Of a DNA stretch of 64,000 bases, positions 52,798-61,679 are shown one piece after another. Positions within the stretch are counted from its first letter, which is position 1, and the number at the start of each line of letters is the position of its first letter. Both the position numbers and the translations under genes were made by a program. The DNA comes from JAJPKK01 sp963807015. Its GTDB lineage: Bacteria > Pseudomonadota > Alphaproteobacteria > Rhizobiales > Xanthobacteraceae. Location: the NCBI GenBank assembly GCA_963807015.1, contig CAWEAS010000017.1, positions 186,001-250,000 on the forward strand, in the 5' to 3' direction. The notes below the pieces were generated by a model. That model worked only from the letters and a program-made list of their open reading frames with translations. It was not told the origin of the DNA and searched no databases.

Positions 52798-54180
52798 ATG
52801 CAGAGCTCCAAATCACCGCACTCCGGCGCGAGGCGCGACTTCAGGCCGGTGCTGATCGCCTGCTGCCTTGCCATGCTGTCGGTTGGCGATAATAGCACGG
52901 CGATCATGGCGGCGTTGCCCGCGATGACGACCACTCTGCATCTTGGTCCCGCAGAGGTCGAGTGGGTCGTCAACGCCTATCTGCTGGCGGCCGCGGTATT
53001 CATCATTCTTGGCGGCGACGCGGCGGATCAGTTCGGGGCGCGATATTCATCGACCGTCGGCATCGGCCTGTTTGCGCTGGCCTCGTTGCTCATCGCCATA
53101 GCGCCCGCAGGGATGATGGTTGTCGGTGCGCGTGCGCTGCAGGGGCTGGGTGCGGCCTTCGCCGTATCCGGCACGCTTGCCGCGGTGACCGAAGCCGCGC
53201 CGGAATCAAAGCGGGCGGAGGCGATCGGCGCGTGGACCGGTTTCCTGATGCTCGGTTTCAGCATCGGCCCGCTGGTGGGCGGGATCATCACTCATTACGC
53301 CGGATGGCGCTTCAATTTTTGGCTGAACGTTGTTGCCATGGTGCCCGCAGCCCTGATGCTGTGGCTGCATCCTGCGACCCGAGACCATCGCACGAAAGCG
53401 ACGGACTGGGTGGGGCTCGGCGTACTCGCCGTCTTCATGGTGTCGCTGATTTCGGGGTTACAGGCGTTGGCGCGTTTCGGTACAGCGCCGCAGGTCGCAA
53501 TCATCGCGCTGTTAGTTGCGATAATCGCTTTCGTCATCCTGGTTTGGACGGAGCGACGGCATCGTCAACCCCTCGTCGACTTTGGTCTGTTTTCGAATCG
53601 AAATTTTGCCGTCGCCTCCGGCTTGGGCTTTCTCCTGATGTTCGACATCATGACGCTCCTCCTCTACTACAATTTGTTTGCGCAGGCGCTGGACGGCCTT
53701 GATATGTCCGCCGTTGCCGCCGGCCTTTCTCTCATGCCGCTCTCCGTCGCGCTGTTCGGCTTCGCGCGAGCGGCACCCCGGCTTGGAACGGCCCTCGGTC
53801 TGCGGCGGATGCTGATCGGCGGATCGCTCCTTCTTGCTCTCGGCTGCGCGATCGCTTGGGCGTCGGGCGCGCGCGCCCCCGAGGTCGAGGCGGCGAAGTT
53901 TGCAATGCTGATGCTCGGCCTTTTTGTATCCGGCGCCGGGATCGCGCTGCCCTACGCCTCGGCGCCGCGCGTCGGCCTCGCGTCGTTGCCGCCGACGCAG
54001 GCGGGCAAGGGCTCCGGCATCCTCAACTCATGCAGCTTTCTCGGCGGAACGGTCGGGGTGACCTGCGGGGGGATCGTGTTCAAGCTCGCCGGCTTCTCCG
54101 GCGTGCTTGTGATGCTGGGTCTTTCCGCGCTTGTGAGCGCCGCACTCTGCCTGCGGCTGCGAGCCGTGCAGGAGCTCTAG
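52798..54180 (+). CDS. MFS transporter, DHA2-like
   Basis: 460 residues with 12-14 membrane helices. The first helix region MLSVGDNSTAIMAALPAMTTTLHLGPAEVEWVVNAYLLAAAVFII is typical of the DHA2 drug:proton antiporter group, as are DQFGARYSSTVGIGLF (motif A-like) and GAWTGFLMLGFSIGPLVGGII (motif C). Probably an efflux pump; substrate unknown. Confidence 0.9.
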   Translation: MQSSKSPHSGARRDFRPVLIACCLAMLSVGDNSTAIMAALPAMTTTLHLGPAEVEWVVNAYLLAAAVFIILGGDAADQFGARYSSTVGIGLFALASLLIAIAPAGMMVVGARALQGLGAAFAVSGTLAAVTEAAPESKRAEAIGAWTGFLMLGFSIGPLVGGIITHYAGWRFNFWLNVVAMVPAALMLWLHPATRDHRTKATDWVGLGVLAVFMVSLISGLQALARFGTAPQVAIIALLVAIIAFVILVWTERRHRQPLVDFGLFSNRNFAVASGLGFLLMFDIMTLLLYYNLFAQALDGLDMSAVAAGLSLMPLSVALFGFARAAPRLGTALGLRRMLIGGSLLLALGCAIAWASGARAPEVEAAKFAMLMLGLFVSGAGIALPYASAPRVGLASLPPTQAGKGSGILNSCSFLGGTVGVTCGGIVFKLAGFSGVLVMLGLSALVSAALCLRLRAVQEL

Positions 54181-54337
54181 TTCTCGGTGCGTGGGGTCAG
54201 GGTTTTGCTGTCGGCGGCCGCGACGGGGATATCAATCAGCGCCGTAACTTCACTTTCTCATCTAGCCCCAGTCTCCGCAGGATTTCTTGTGTTGCCCCGC
54301 GGGCAGACATGGTTCGACGCATGATCGGTTCTACTGG

Positions 54338-54412
54338 CGCGCCCGAAGAGATTTCGAACTCCTGACCCCCAGATTCGTAGTCTGGTGCTCTATCCAGCTG
54401 AGCTACGGGCGC
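54338..54412 (-). tRNA. tRNA-Arg (ACG), with an extra base in the T-loop
   Basis: Minus strand: acceptor GCGCCCG/CGGGCGC, D-arm GCTCAGCTGGATAGAGC, anticodon loop CTACGAA (ACG) on CCAGA/TCTGG, CCA encoded at 54335-54337. The T-arm reads AGGAG-TTCGAAAT-CTCTT, giving an 8-nt loop; the usual sequence is TTCGAAT. ACG is normally the only tRNA for CGU/CGC/CGA, so this gene should be functional. Confidence 0.92.
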
Positions 54413-54551
54413 TTGCCATCGGCCGGCAAAGCCGGCGGGCGGGGCATAGCTATAGGCTCTTTCCGGCCTTGGCAAGGCGGCCGAATTGTCGGTTGCCGAG
54501 CCCCCGCCGGCCGCTCGCACTCCTGCCTTGACGATCCGACGCCACGCCGGC

Positions 54552-54626
54552 GTAGGGCGCGATAGCGTAGCGTATTGCGCTGTTGGGGCGTGGACCGGCG
54601 CAATACGCTTCGCTATTGCGCCCTAC
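54552..54626. repeat. Intergenic palindromic repeat, GTAGGGCGCAATAGCG family
   Basis: GTAGGGCGCGATAGCGTAGCG at the left is mirrored by CGCTTCGCTATTGCGCCCTAC at the right, with inner CGTATTGCGC/GCGCAATACG. Different sequence from, but same architecture as, the repeats at 24097 and 40942. Confidence 0.78.
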
Positions 54627-54699
54627 AGTTCGGCGGCTTGGCAAGGCGGCCGACGACCCACCCCTTTGCCGCCCCTGCCTCCCTTACGCCGCCCCGCCC

Positions 54700-56181
54700 C
54701 TACGCGCGGGCGCGTTCGTCGCGGCGGGCGGCGAGGGGGATCGGCTGGTCGGGGATCTTGATGCGGAAGGTCGCGCCGAGGGGGCCGGCGACGAGGTCGA
54801 TCTCGCCGCCATGGGCGCGCACCAGTTCGGCCGCGATCGCGAGGCCGAGGCCGGAGCCGCCGGCGCGGGTCGAGCCGTGGAACGGCTCGAACAGGTGCGC
54901 CCGCGCCGCATCGGGGACGCCGGGGCCGGTGTCGGCCACCTCGATAACGACGCCGCCGCCCTCGCGCCGCCCGGTGATGCGGATCTGGTCGCGGCGCGGG
55001 TCGTTGAGGCCGCGGGCTTCCAGCGCCTGCATGGCGTTGCGGACGAGATTGACGAGAACGCGCAGCAGCTGGTCGCGGTCAGCCTCGATGATGAGGCCGC
55101 GCTCGATCGAGGTGATCCAGCCGACCGGCGACTTGGGTGTCAGGCCGAGGGTGTCGCGCACGTCCTCGACCAGGTCGGCGAGAGCGACCGGGCGGCGGTC
55201 GGGCGCCGGCTCCTGGGCGCGGCCGTAGGACAGGGTCGCCTGGCAGAGGTCGATCGCGCGCTCGAGCGAGCGCATCAGCTTCGGGGCAAAGCGCTGCACC
55301 TGCGGATCGGGAAGCTTCGCCAGCCGGTCGGAGAAGAGCTGGGCCGAGGCGAGGAGGTTGCGCAGGTCGTGATTGATCTTCGACACCGCGAGGCCGAGCG
55401 CTGCAAGCCGCGTCTTCTGCGCCAAGGTCGCGGCGAGTTCGCCCTGCATGCCGGCAAGCTCGCGCTCGACGAAGCCGATTTCATCGGCGCCGCGATGCGA
55501 GACCATGATGCGCGCCGGGTTTTCCGGCTCGTCGCTGAACGCCATCATATTGGCGGCGATGCGATAGAGCGGGCGGACGAACAGGTAATGCAGCGCGAAG
55601 TAGATGAGCGCCGCCGTCGAGGCCGCAATCGCGATCGAGACCAGGAGCACGTTGCGCGAATAGCGCAACATCGCCTGCCGCAGCGGCCCCTCCTCCAGCA
55701 CGACTTCGACGAACTGGCCGCCCATCGGCGCCGGCCCCACGGCGCGCAGGAGATCGGTGTCCTTGACGAACAGCAGCGTCTCGAACGCCTCGACGATATC
55801 GTGAAACGCCATCATGTCGCGGATGTCGACCTGCTGGCGCACCTCGTCCTTGAGACCGGTGAAGGCGAGCAGGCGGCGCTGCTGGCCCATCTTGAGCGCC
55901 AGCGCCCGCGCCCCGATGCTGTCGAGGATCCGCTTGGAGAGGTCGTCGGGAACCTCGGGCGCCGCGGCGAAGACCAGCGCCGCGGTGTAGGACGCGGCGA
56001 GCTTGTTGCCGATCCAGACCAGGCGGAAATTCGAGACCGACGGCACGTAGAACACGATTTCCGCCAGCATCATGAACAGCACGGTCAGGATCAGGAGCTT
56101 CGCCGACATGCCAAAACGGATGCGCGGCCGCGGCGGCGCGGTCGTCGCAGGTGGCGGGTCAGGGTCGCGTCGTGTCAGCAC
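54700..56181 (-). CDS. Membrane sensor histidine kinase
   Basis: 493 residues. First membrane helix about 26-48, periplasmic sensor to about 177, second helix 178-200, HAMP-like linker, HisKA with His271 in SKINHDLRNLLASAQ (D instead of the usual E after His), then HATPase_c with N-box LLRVLVNLVRNAMQAL, G1 VADTGPGVPDAA and G2 GGSGLGLAIAAELVRAHGG. No response regulator is adjacent; the partner must be elsewhere. The same stretch read on the plus strand gives a long false ORF. Confidence 0.9.
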   Translation of the reverse strand: MLTRRDPDPPPATTAPPRPRIRFGMSAKLLILTVLFMMLAEIVFYVPSVSNFRLVWIGNKLAASYTAALVFAAAPEVPDDLSKRILDSIGARALALKMGQQRRLLAFTGLKDEVRQQVDIRDMMAFHDIVEAFETLLFVKDTDLLRAVGPAPMGGQFVEVVLEEGPLRQAMLRYSRNVLLVSIAIAASTAALIYFALHYLFVRPLYRIAANMMAFSDEPENPARIMVSHRGADEIGFVERELAGMQGELAATLAQKTRLAALGLAVSKINHDLRNLLASAQLFSDRLAKLPDPQVQRFAPKLMRSLERAIDLCQATLSYGRAQEPAPDRRPVALADLVEDVRDTLGLTPKSPVGWITSIERGLIIEADRDQLLRVLVNLVRNAMQALEARGLNDPRRDQIRITGRREGGGVVIEVADTGPGVPDAARAHLFEPFHGSTRAGGSGLGLAIAAELVRAHGGEIDLVAGPLGATFRIKIPDQPIPLAARRDERARA

Positions 56182-56190
56182 CGGTTCGTC

Positions 56191-57615
56191 TCAGCCCTTG
56201 CGGTTCAGCCAGCCGGTCAGCCGCCGCTTCCGCATGTGCGCGGCACCAGGCGCAAAGAAGCTCAGCGCCGCGCGCTTGTTGATCTCCCCGAACGTCGGGT
56301 AGGGCACTGCCACCTGCGCCATGCCGCCGATGTCGATGCCGTGCTCGATGGCGAGCGCCCAGGCACCGATCATCTCGCCGGCATGCGCCCCGACGATGGT
56401 AGCGCCGAGGATACGACCCTGTCTGCCGGTCACCACCTTGACGTGGCCGCGCGTGCGGCGATCGGCCTGGGCGCGGTCGTTGTCGTGATAAGACCATCGC
56501 AGGACGTGGATATCGTATCCCTTTGCCTTGGCCTCGGCGTCGGTCAGGCCGACGCGGGCAATTTGCGGGTCCGTAAAGGTCACCCACGGGATCGCATCAT
56601 AGCGCACTTTGGCAGGAGAACGAAATAGCACCTCCCGAATGACGATTCCGGCATGATACTCGGCGATATGTGCCGACATCATGGCGCCCGCAGCGTCCCC
56701 GATGGCATAGACCCGCCGGTTCGAGGTGCGTAGCCGGGCGTTGACGACAATGCCGCCGTCTGCCTGTTTGATGTGCGCCTTGTCGAGGCCGAGGCCGGCA
56801 ATCCGCGGAACCCGGCCGGTTGCGACCAGGAGATGGCTCGCCATGATGGTCTCGGTCGCCTCGCGGACGGTGACGGCGATCAGGATGCCGTCGGGGCTTT
56901 CCTTGACCGAGGTCACCGCCGTTCCGTCGCGGATCGCGATCCCTTCAAGCGCGAGCGCGTCGGCGACGATCGCCGCGCATTCGGGGTCATCGGCCGCCAG
57001 CAGGCGCCCCGCTTCGATGACGGTGACCGCGGCGCCGAGCCGCCGGAATGCCTGCGCGAACTCGAGACCGATCGGGCCGCCGCCCAGCACGACAAGATGC
57101 GTCGGCACGGCCGGCAGATCGAACACCGTCTCATTGGTGACAAAAGGGGTCTCGTCGAGGCCCGGGATCGGCGGGATGGCGGGCGCCGACCCGGTAGCGA
57201 TAACGAATGTCGGCGCCCTCACCTCCGTAATGCCATCGACCGCGACGCGGTCGCGCGCGACGAACGACCCCGTGCCCGCTACGACCTGCACCCCCGAGCC
57301 GCCGAACCGTTCCTTGGCAACGTTCGGTGCGACGGCGGCGATGGTCCGGCGCACATGCGCCTGGACGCGGGCAAAATCGATCTGCGGCTTGGCGTCGATG
57401 CCGAGGGGGCCGGCCGTGGCGCTGTCGTGGGCGCGCTGCGCGGCGGCCAATAACGCCGTCGCCGGCACGGTGCCGTAATGCAGCTGGTCGCCGCCCATCT
57501 TGTTCTTCTCGATGAGCACGACCGACGCGCCGATGGCACTGGCGGCGCCCGCGATCATGAGCCCGCCGGCCCCGGCTCCGATCACGCAAATGTCCGGCGT
57601 CAGCTCTTCGGCCAA
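56191..57615 (-). CDS. FAD-dependent pyridine nucleotide oxidoreductase lacking the redox disulfide
   Basis: 474 residues, dihydrolipoamide dehydrogenase/mercuric reductase fold: FAD site CVIGAGAGGLMIAG, NAD site LVVLGGGPIGLEFAQAF, FAD contact VYAIGDAAGAMM and dimerisation domain to residue 470. The active-site motif normally GGDCLNYGCVPSK reads GGDQLHYGTVPAT: Gln44 and Thr49 replace both redox cysteines and the Lys is gone. The C-terminal catalytic His position (HP) reads VAVPYPTFGE. It cannot run the usual disulfide cycle. It may be a diaphorase, quinone reductase or inactive regulator. It ends 9 bp before the kinase start. Confidence 0.85.
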   Translation of the reverse strand: MAEELTPDICVIGAGAGGLMIAGAASAIGASVVLIEKNKMGGDQLHYGTVPATALLAAAQRAHDSATAGPLGIDAKPQIDFARVQAHVRRTIAAVAPNVAKERFGGSGVQVVAGTGSFVARDRVAVDGITEVRAPTFVIATGSAPAIPPIPGLDETPFVTNETVFDLPAVPTHLVVLGGGPIGLEFAQAFRRLGAAVTVIEAGRLLAADDPECAAIVADALALEGIAIRDGTAVTSVKESPDGILIAVTVREATETIMASHLLVATGRVPRIAGLGLDKAHIKQADGGIVVNARLRTSNRRVYAIGDAAGAMMSAHIAEYHAGIVIREVLFRSPAKVRYDAIPWVTFTDPQIARVGLTDAEAKAKGYDIHVLRWSYHDNDRAQADRRTRGHVKVVTGRQGRILGATIVGAHAGEMIGAWALAIEHGIDIGGMAQVAVPYPTFGEINKRAALSFFAPGAAHMRKRRLTGWLNRKG

Positions 57616-57819
57616 GCCTGCCTCCCAAGCCCGCTATCCGCCCAGGTGCTGCTCCGCCGCGCACCAAAGCGCTGATCGCAATCTGCGATCGGCGTTGCTT
57701 ATACACTATCCGCGTGCGCGTCCCGCGCCGTGCTTCTGAAGCGTTCCAAATTCCGTCGCGGCAGAAATTCGCGGGTGGCGAATCTGCGCCGGGCACACTA
57801 GATTGGTCCGGCGGGGCTG

Positions 57820-57975
57820 CTGGGTGCGTCAGGAGCCTTATCCCCGGGGCCTTATCGATCCTTAAGGGAGCTGTCCCTGGCCGGGCTCGTGGGCTCGGAC
57901 ATATGGCGCCCACCTACTTTCGTAGGGAACCCGGGATCGTCGCTCCAACGGCCTTGGTGGCTCCGCACTTTATCC
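57820..57975 (+). ncRNA. ssrS: 6S RNA
   Basis: Located directly upstream of the 5-formyltetrahydrofolate cyclo-ligase ATG, the conserved site of 6S RNA in many proteobacteria. TGCG-tca-GGAGCC (57825-57837) pairs with GGCTCCGCA (57959-57967) as the closing stem; between lie a purine/GC-rich long hairpin with a central open region (TTATCGATCCTTAAGGGAGCTG opposite the CACCTACTTTCGTAGGG side). 6S RNA mimics an open promoter and holds sigma70-RNA polymerase in stationary phase. Exact ends are estimates. Confidence 0.7.
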
Positions 57976-57976
57976 C

Positions 57977-58594
57977 ATGGCAGACCAGGACAACGCAGGC
58001 CAGGACAATTTCGTCGCGGCCCGCAAAGCCGAGCTTCGTCGCGAAGCCGTCGCGCGGCGCGATGCGCTGCCGCCGGCCGAGCGCCGAATCGCTGCGGAGG
58101 CGATCGCGGCGCGCGGGCTGCCCGAAGATCTCGCGGCCGCGGCCGGGGCGGACGCGACCGTCTCGGGCTATACGCCGCTCAAGAGCGAGATCAATCCGCT
58201 GCCGCTGATGCGGCTCCTCGCCGATGACGGTGCAGTTCTCGCGCTGCCGGTGGTGGTCGGCCGCGGTCAGCCGCTGGTGATGCGCGCGTGGTCATTCCAC
58301 GCGCCGCTCAAGGCTGGCGTGTGGGGCATCAGCGAACCGCTCGACGATGCGGCCGAAGTATTCCCGGACATGCTCATCGTGCCGCTCCTGGCGTTCGACC
58401 GGCACGGCCAGCGCATCGGCTATGGCGCCGGCTATTACGACATGACGATCGCGCGGCTGCGTGGGATGAAGCCCGTCGTCGCCATCGGCATTGCCTTCGC
58501 CGCACAGGAAGTCGAGAGCGTGCCAGTAACCGCGCGGGACGCGCGCCTCGATCTCGTGCTAACGGAACGCGAGATCATCGACTTCAGGACCTGA
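57977..58594 (+). CDS. 5-formyltetrahydrofolate cyclo-ligase
   Basis: 205 residues from the ATG at 57977. RREAVARRDALPPAERR N-terminal basic motif and the ATP/folate signature RIGYGAGYYDMTIARL. Converts 5-formyl-THF to 5,10-methenyl-THF with ATP. Lies just after 6S RNA and 4 bp before the phosphodiesterase gene, the usual alphaproteobacterial order. Confidence 0.92.
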   Translation: MADQDNAGQDNFVAARKAELRREAVARRDALPPAERRIAAEAIAARGLPEDLAAAAGADATVSGYTPLKSEINPLPLMRLLADDGAVLALPVVVGRGQPLVMRAWSFHAPLKAGVWGISEPLDDAAEVFPDMLIVPLLAFDRHGQRIGYGAGYYDMTIARLRGMKPVVAIGIAFAAQEVESVPVTARDARLDLVLTEREIIDFRT

Positions 58595-58598
58595 CTTC

Positions 58599-59474
58599 GT
58601 GCGAATTCTATTTATCGGCGACATTGTGGGACGCAGCGGGCGCGCCGTCGTGGTGGAGCGCCTGCCCGCGCTCGTGCGCGACTGGAAACTCGATTTCGTC
58701 GTCATCAACGGCGAGAACGCTGCCGGCGGCTTCGGCATCACGGAAACGATCTACAACGATCTCGTCAACGCCGGCGCCGACGCCGTCACGCTCGGCAATC
58801 ACTGCTGGGACCAGAAGGAGGCGCTCGTCTTCATCGAGCGCGCGCCCCGCCTCATCCGCCCGGTGAACTACCCGAAAGGCACGCCGGGCCGCGGCGCCGC
58901 GCTGATCGAGGCGCGCAACGGCGCTCGCGTCCTCGTCGTCAATGTGATGGGCCGGGTGTTCATGGAGCCGCTCGACGATCCGTTCGCAGCCATGGAACGC
59001 GAGGTCGCCGCTTGTCCGCTCAAGACCGGCGCCGATCTCATCATCGTCGACGTGCACGCCGAAGCGTCGAGCGAAAAGCAGGCGATGGGATTTTTCCTCG
59101 ACGGCAAGGTGAGCCTTGTGATCGGCACGCACACCCATGTGCCGACGGCCGATCATCAGGTGCTGCCCAACGGCACCGCGTTCATGACCGATGTCGGCAT
59201 GACCGGCGACTACAATTCCTGCATCGGCATGGCCAAGGAGGAACCGCTGACCCGGTTCCTGCGCCGCATCCCCAGCGGCAAGTTCGAGCCCGCGCTCGGG
59301 CCGGCGACGATGTGCGGCCTCGCGATCGAGACCGACGATGCGACCGGCCTCGCGCGCCGCGTCGCGCCGGTGCGCCTCGGCCCAAGGCTTGAAGAAGCGC
59401 GACCGCCGTTCTGGGACAGTGCCGCGCCGGCCGCCGCCATGCCCGCCCCCGGGCTTGTCAGCCGAGGACGATAG
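58599..59474 (+). CDS. YmdB-family (TIGR00282) metallophosphoesterase
   Basis: 291 residues from a GTG at 58599. Metal residues: GDIVG (Asp8), NGENAAGG (Glu/Asn), GNHCWDQKE (Asn/His), VDVHAEASSEK (His) and GTHTHVPTAD (two His). YmdB homologues hydrolyse 2',3'-cyclic nucleotides and affect global expression and biofilm in Bacillus. Operon with the cyclo-ligase. A 25-residue C-terminal extension rich in Ala/Pro is present. Confidence 0.9.
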   Translation: MRILFIGDIVGRSGRAVVVERLPALVRDWKLDFVVINGENAAGGFGITETIYNDLVNAGADAVTLGNHCWDQKEALVFIERAPRLIRPVNYPKGTPGRGAALIEARNGARVLVVNVMGRVFMEPLDDPFAAMEREVAACPLKTGADLIIVDVHAEASSEKQAMGFFLDGKVSLVIGTHTHVPTADHQVLPNGTAFMTDVGMTGDYNSCIGMAKEEPLTRFLRRIPSGKFEPALGPATMCGLAIETDDATGLARRVAPVRLGPRLEEARPPFWDSAAPAAAMPAPGLVSRGR

Positions 59475-59607
59475 GGCCTATTCAGTCCGCGGCGGACATC
59501 CCGTCGCTCGCCGAATGCTTTCCCCGTGAAAACGCAAGGAAGGGAAATCGTCTGCGACGAGACGCGGCCGGTCAGCCGCTGCAGGCAAATCGTGAACGGA
59601 GTGCATC

Positions 59608-60735
59608 ATGGGATCAGGGGTCGGCATTCGCCAGGTCGGTTATTACGATTGCGCCGGCGGCGGCCAGGTCGTGGTCGAGAACAACATCGCCTACGTCGCG
59701 CACATGCATGCTCCGCACGGCACTTCGATCGTCGACGTGCGCGATCCCAAGAACCCCAAAGAGCTTGCGACCATCAGCATGCCGCAAGGCGCGCACTCCC
59801 ATAAGGTGCGCTACGGCAACGGCGTCATCGTCGTCAATCACGAGGTCAACTTCGCCGACAAGCGGCCGTTGCCGGCGGACTTCCGCGGCGGCTTCGGCGT
59901 TTACGACGTGAGCACGCCGGCGAAGCCGCGCCTTATCAAGCGGTGGGAGTCGGCCGCGGGGTCGGGCGTGCACCGCTACGATTTCGACGGGCGCTATGCC
60001 TACATGTCGCCGACCATCGAAGGCTATGTCGGCAACATCGTCATGATCTTCGACTTCAAGGACCCGGCGAACCCGGTCGAGGTCGGCCGCTGGTGGATGC
60101 CGGGGCAGTGGACGGCGGGCGGTGAGAAACCGACCTGGGACAAGACCGCCCACCGCTGCCACCACCCGCTGCGGCTCGGCAATCGCCTGTTCACGAGCTA
60201 CTGGCTCGGCGGCTTCGTCATTCTCGACATCGACGACATGACGAAGCCGAAGCTCGTCTCCGGGCTCGACTGGTCGCCGCCGTTCTCGTGCCCGACCCAC
60301 ACGGCGCTGCCGATTCCGTTCGCGATCCGCGGTCGCCGTTACGTCCTCGTCGCCGACGAAGACGTGCAAAGGCCCGAGGAGGCGCTGCCGGCGTTCATGT
60401 GGATGGTGGATGTGACCGACGAAAAGCGGCCCGTTCCGGTCGGCAGCTTCCAGGTCGATGGCATCGAGGGCAAGCCGCGCACGCCCCTGATGACCGGCTC
60501 TCACCAGCCCTGCGAGAAGGTCACCGGGTCGGAAATTCCCTGCGCCTGGTTCTCCCACGGCCTGCGGGTGATCGACATCTCCAATCCGCATGCGGTGCGC
60601 GAAGTGGCGCACTTCATGCCGGATCCCGCGCCCGGCGCCGACCGCGTCCAGAGCAACGACGTCACCGTGGACGACCGCGGCCTCATCTATCTCCTCGACC
60701 GCATCCGCGGCCTGACGATCACGGAGCGCGTTTAG
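59608..60735 (+). CDS. LVIVD-repeat beta-propeller protein
   Basis: 375 residues, no signal peptide. Repeats of the form SIVDVRDPKNPKELATI, VYDVSTPAKPRLIKRW, IFDFKDPANPVEVGRW, ILDIDDMTKPKLVSGL and VIDISNPHAVREVAHF, each about 45-60 residues apart, as in LVIVD propellers. HAPHG, HSHK and CHHP clusters add possible metal-binding His. Function unknown. The last 17 bp overlap the convergent amidase gene. Confidence 0.85.
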   Translation: MGSGVGIRQVGYYDCAGGGQVVVENNIAYVAHMHAPHGTSIVDVRDPKNPKELATISMPQGAHSHKVRYGNGVIVVNHEVNFADKRPLPADFRGGFGVYDVSTPAKPRLIKRWESAAGSGVHRYDFDGRYAYMSPTIEGYVGNIVMIFDFKDPANPVEVGRWWMPGQWTAGGEKPTWDKTAHRCHHPLRLGNRLFTSYWLGGFVILDIDDMTKPKLVSGLDWSPPFSCPTHTALPIPFAIRGRRYVLVADEDVQRPEEALPAFMWMVDVTDEKRPVPVGSFQVDGIEGKPRTPLMTGSHQPCEKVTGSEIPCAWFSHGLRVIDISNPHAVREVAHFMPDPAPGADRVQSNDVTVDDRGLIYLLDRIRGLTITERV

Positions 60736-61606
60736 CGGCCGCCGTTCTGCTGGGCTTTGCGGCGGCGACGGAGTGGGTGGCCTTGGGCTTCGGCCATTCG
60801 CTGTCGCAGAACGCTTCGACCGCCGATTTGACCGCGGCGGTGATGATCGCGCGGTGCTCCGGCGAATTCATCTGGAGTTCCTCGTCGCGATTGATGATGG
60901 AGCCCGCCTCGAGCAGCACCGCCGGCATGCGGGTGTTCTTGAGCACCTGCAGCGCATCGTAGCGGTACACGCCGGCCTCGGCGTCGACGAGTTCGCGCCG
61001 CTTATGGCCCATGAACGCCTGCGTGTACTGGCTCGCGAAGGGAACTCCGCTCTCCTTCAATCGCAGCCCAATGAGTTGGCCGAACTCCATACTCGCCTTG
61101 AGGTTGGGATTATCTTTGGAGACGAACAGCGAATAGCCCTTGAACCGATCGCTGAAATAGCTCGGCTTTCCCTCGTACTCCCATCTTTCGAGGAATTGAT
61201 CGGGCACCGAGTCATGATGGATCGACAGGAACAAGTGCGGCAATAAGCGATTGGCGGCGGCGACGCGCTTGACGAGGCTCGGCCGTGCCGGACCATGGGT
61301 CACGAGGAGCGTGGTCTTGGTGAAGCCGTCGTCGATCAGGCTCTTTTCGATTTCCTTCGCTTGGCGCAGATTGAAATCGTACTCCCCCGCATTGCGCGCG
61401 CTCAGCGCACCGTAGACCTCTTCGCTGTGGCCCACGTCCACGACCATGTGGAACTGCGATCGGTCGCAGGCCGGCGCTTCGGTATTCTTCGCGACCTTGC
61501 TCGCCTCGGCGGCCTTGTTGCTCTCCGCAGCGCCTGCCCCGAGGCCGGCGAGCGGCATGAGAGCGGCGGCGAACACAATCGCCATGACGTCACGGCTCTG
61601 CTTCAT
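60719..61606 (-). CDS. N-acetylmuramoyl-L-alanine amidase (Amidase_3)
   Basis: 295 residues from the ATG at 61606 (MKQSRDVMAIVFAAALM), which opens a signal peptide. Zinc site: VVDVGHSEE (His), GEYDFN (Glu), LSIHHDSVPD (His) and catalytic Glu in VLLEAGSIIN. Cuts the amide bond between muramic acid and the stem peptide. A Lys/Ala-rich tail follows. Next to a VanX-like dipeptidase on the same strand, suggesting joint peptidoglycan turnover. Confidence 0.9.
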   Translation of the reverse strand: MKQSRDVMAIVFAAALMPLAGLGAGAAESNKAAEASKVAKNTEAPACDRSQFHMVVDVGHSEEVYGALSARNAGEYDFNLRQAKEIEKSLIDDGFTKTTLLVTHGPARPSLVKRVAAANRLLPHLFLSIHHDSVPDQFLERWEYEGKPSYFSDRFKGYSLFVSKDNPNLKASMEFGQLIGLRLKESGVPFASQYTQAFMGHKRRELVDAEAGVYRYDALQVLKNTRMPAVLLEAGSIINRDEELQMNSPEHRAIITAAVKSAVEAFCDSEWPKPKATHSVAAAKPSRTAAAKRAP

Positions 61607-61679
61607 CAAATGGTCCCCCTTCCCGGTTGCGCCGATCGCGTCGTCGTTCGTCTCATGGCGCGATCGTCTCATGGCGCCG

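Noticed and set aside
54583..56628. A 681-codon plus-strand open frame
   Set aside because: It is antisense to the histidine kinase and the FAD oxidoreductase, has no motif and is very Arg/Ala/Gly-rich, as expected from the mirror frame of GC-rich genes.
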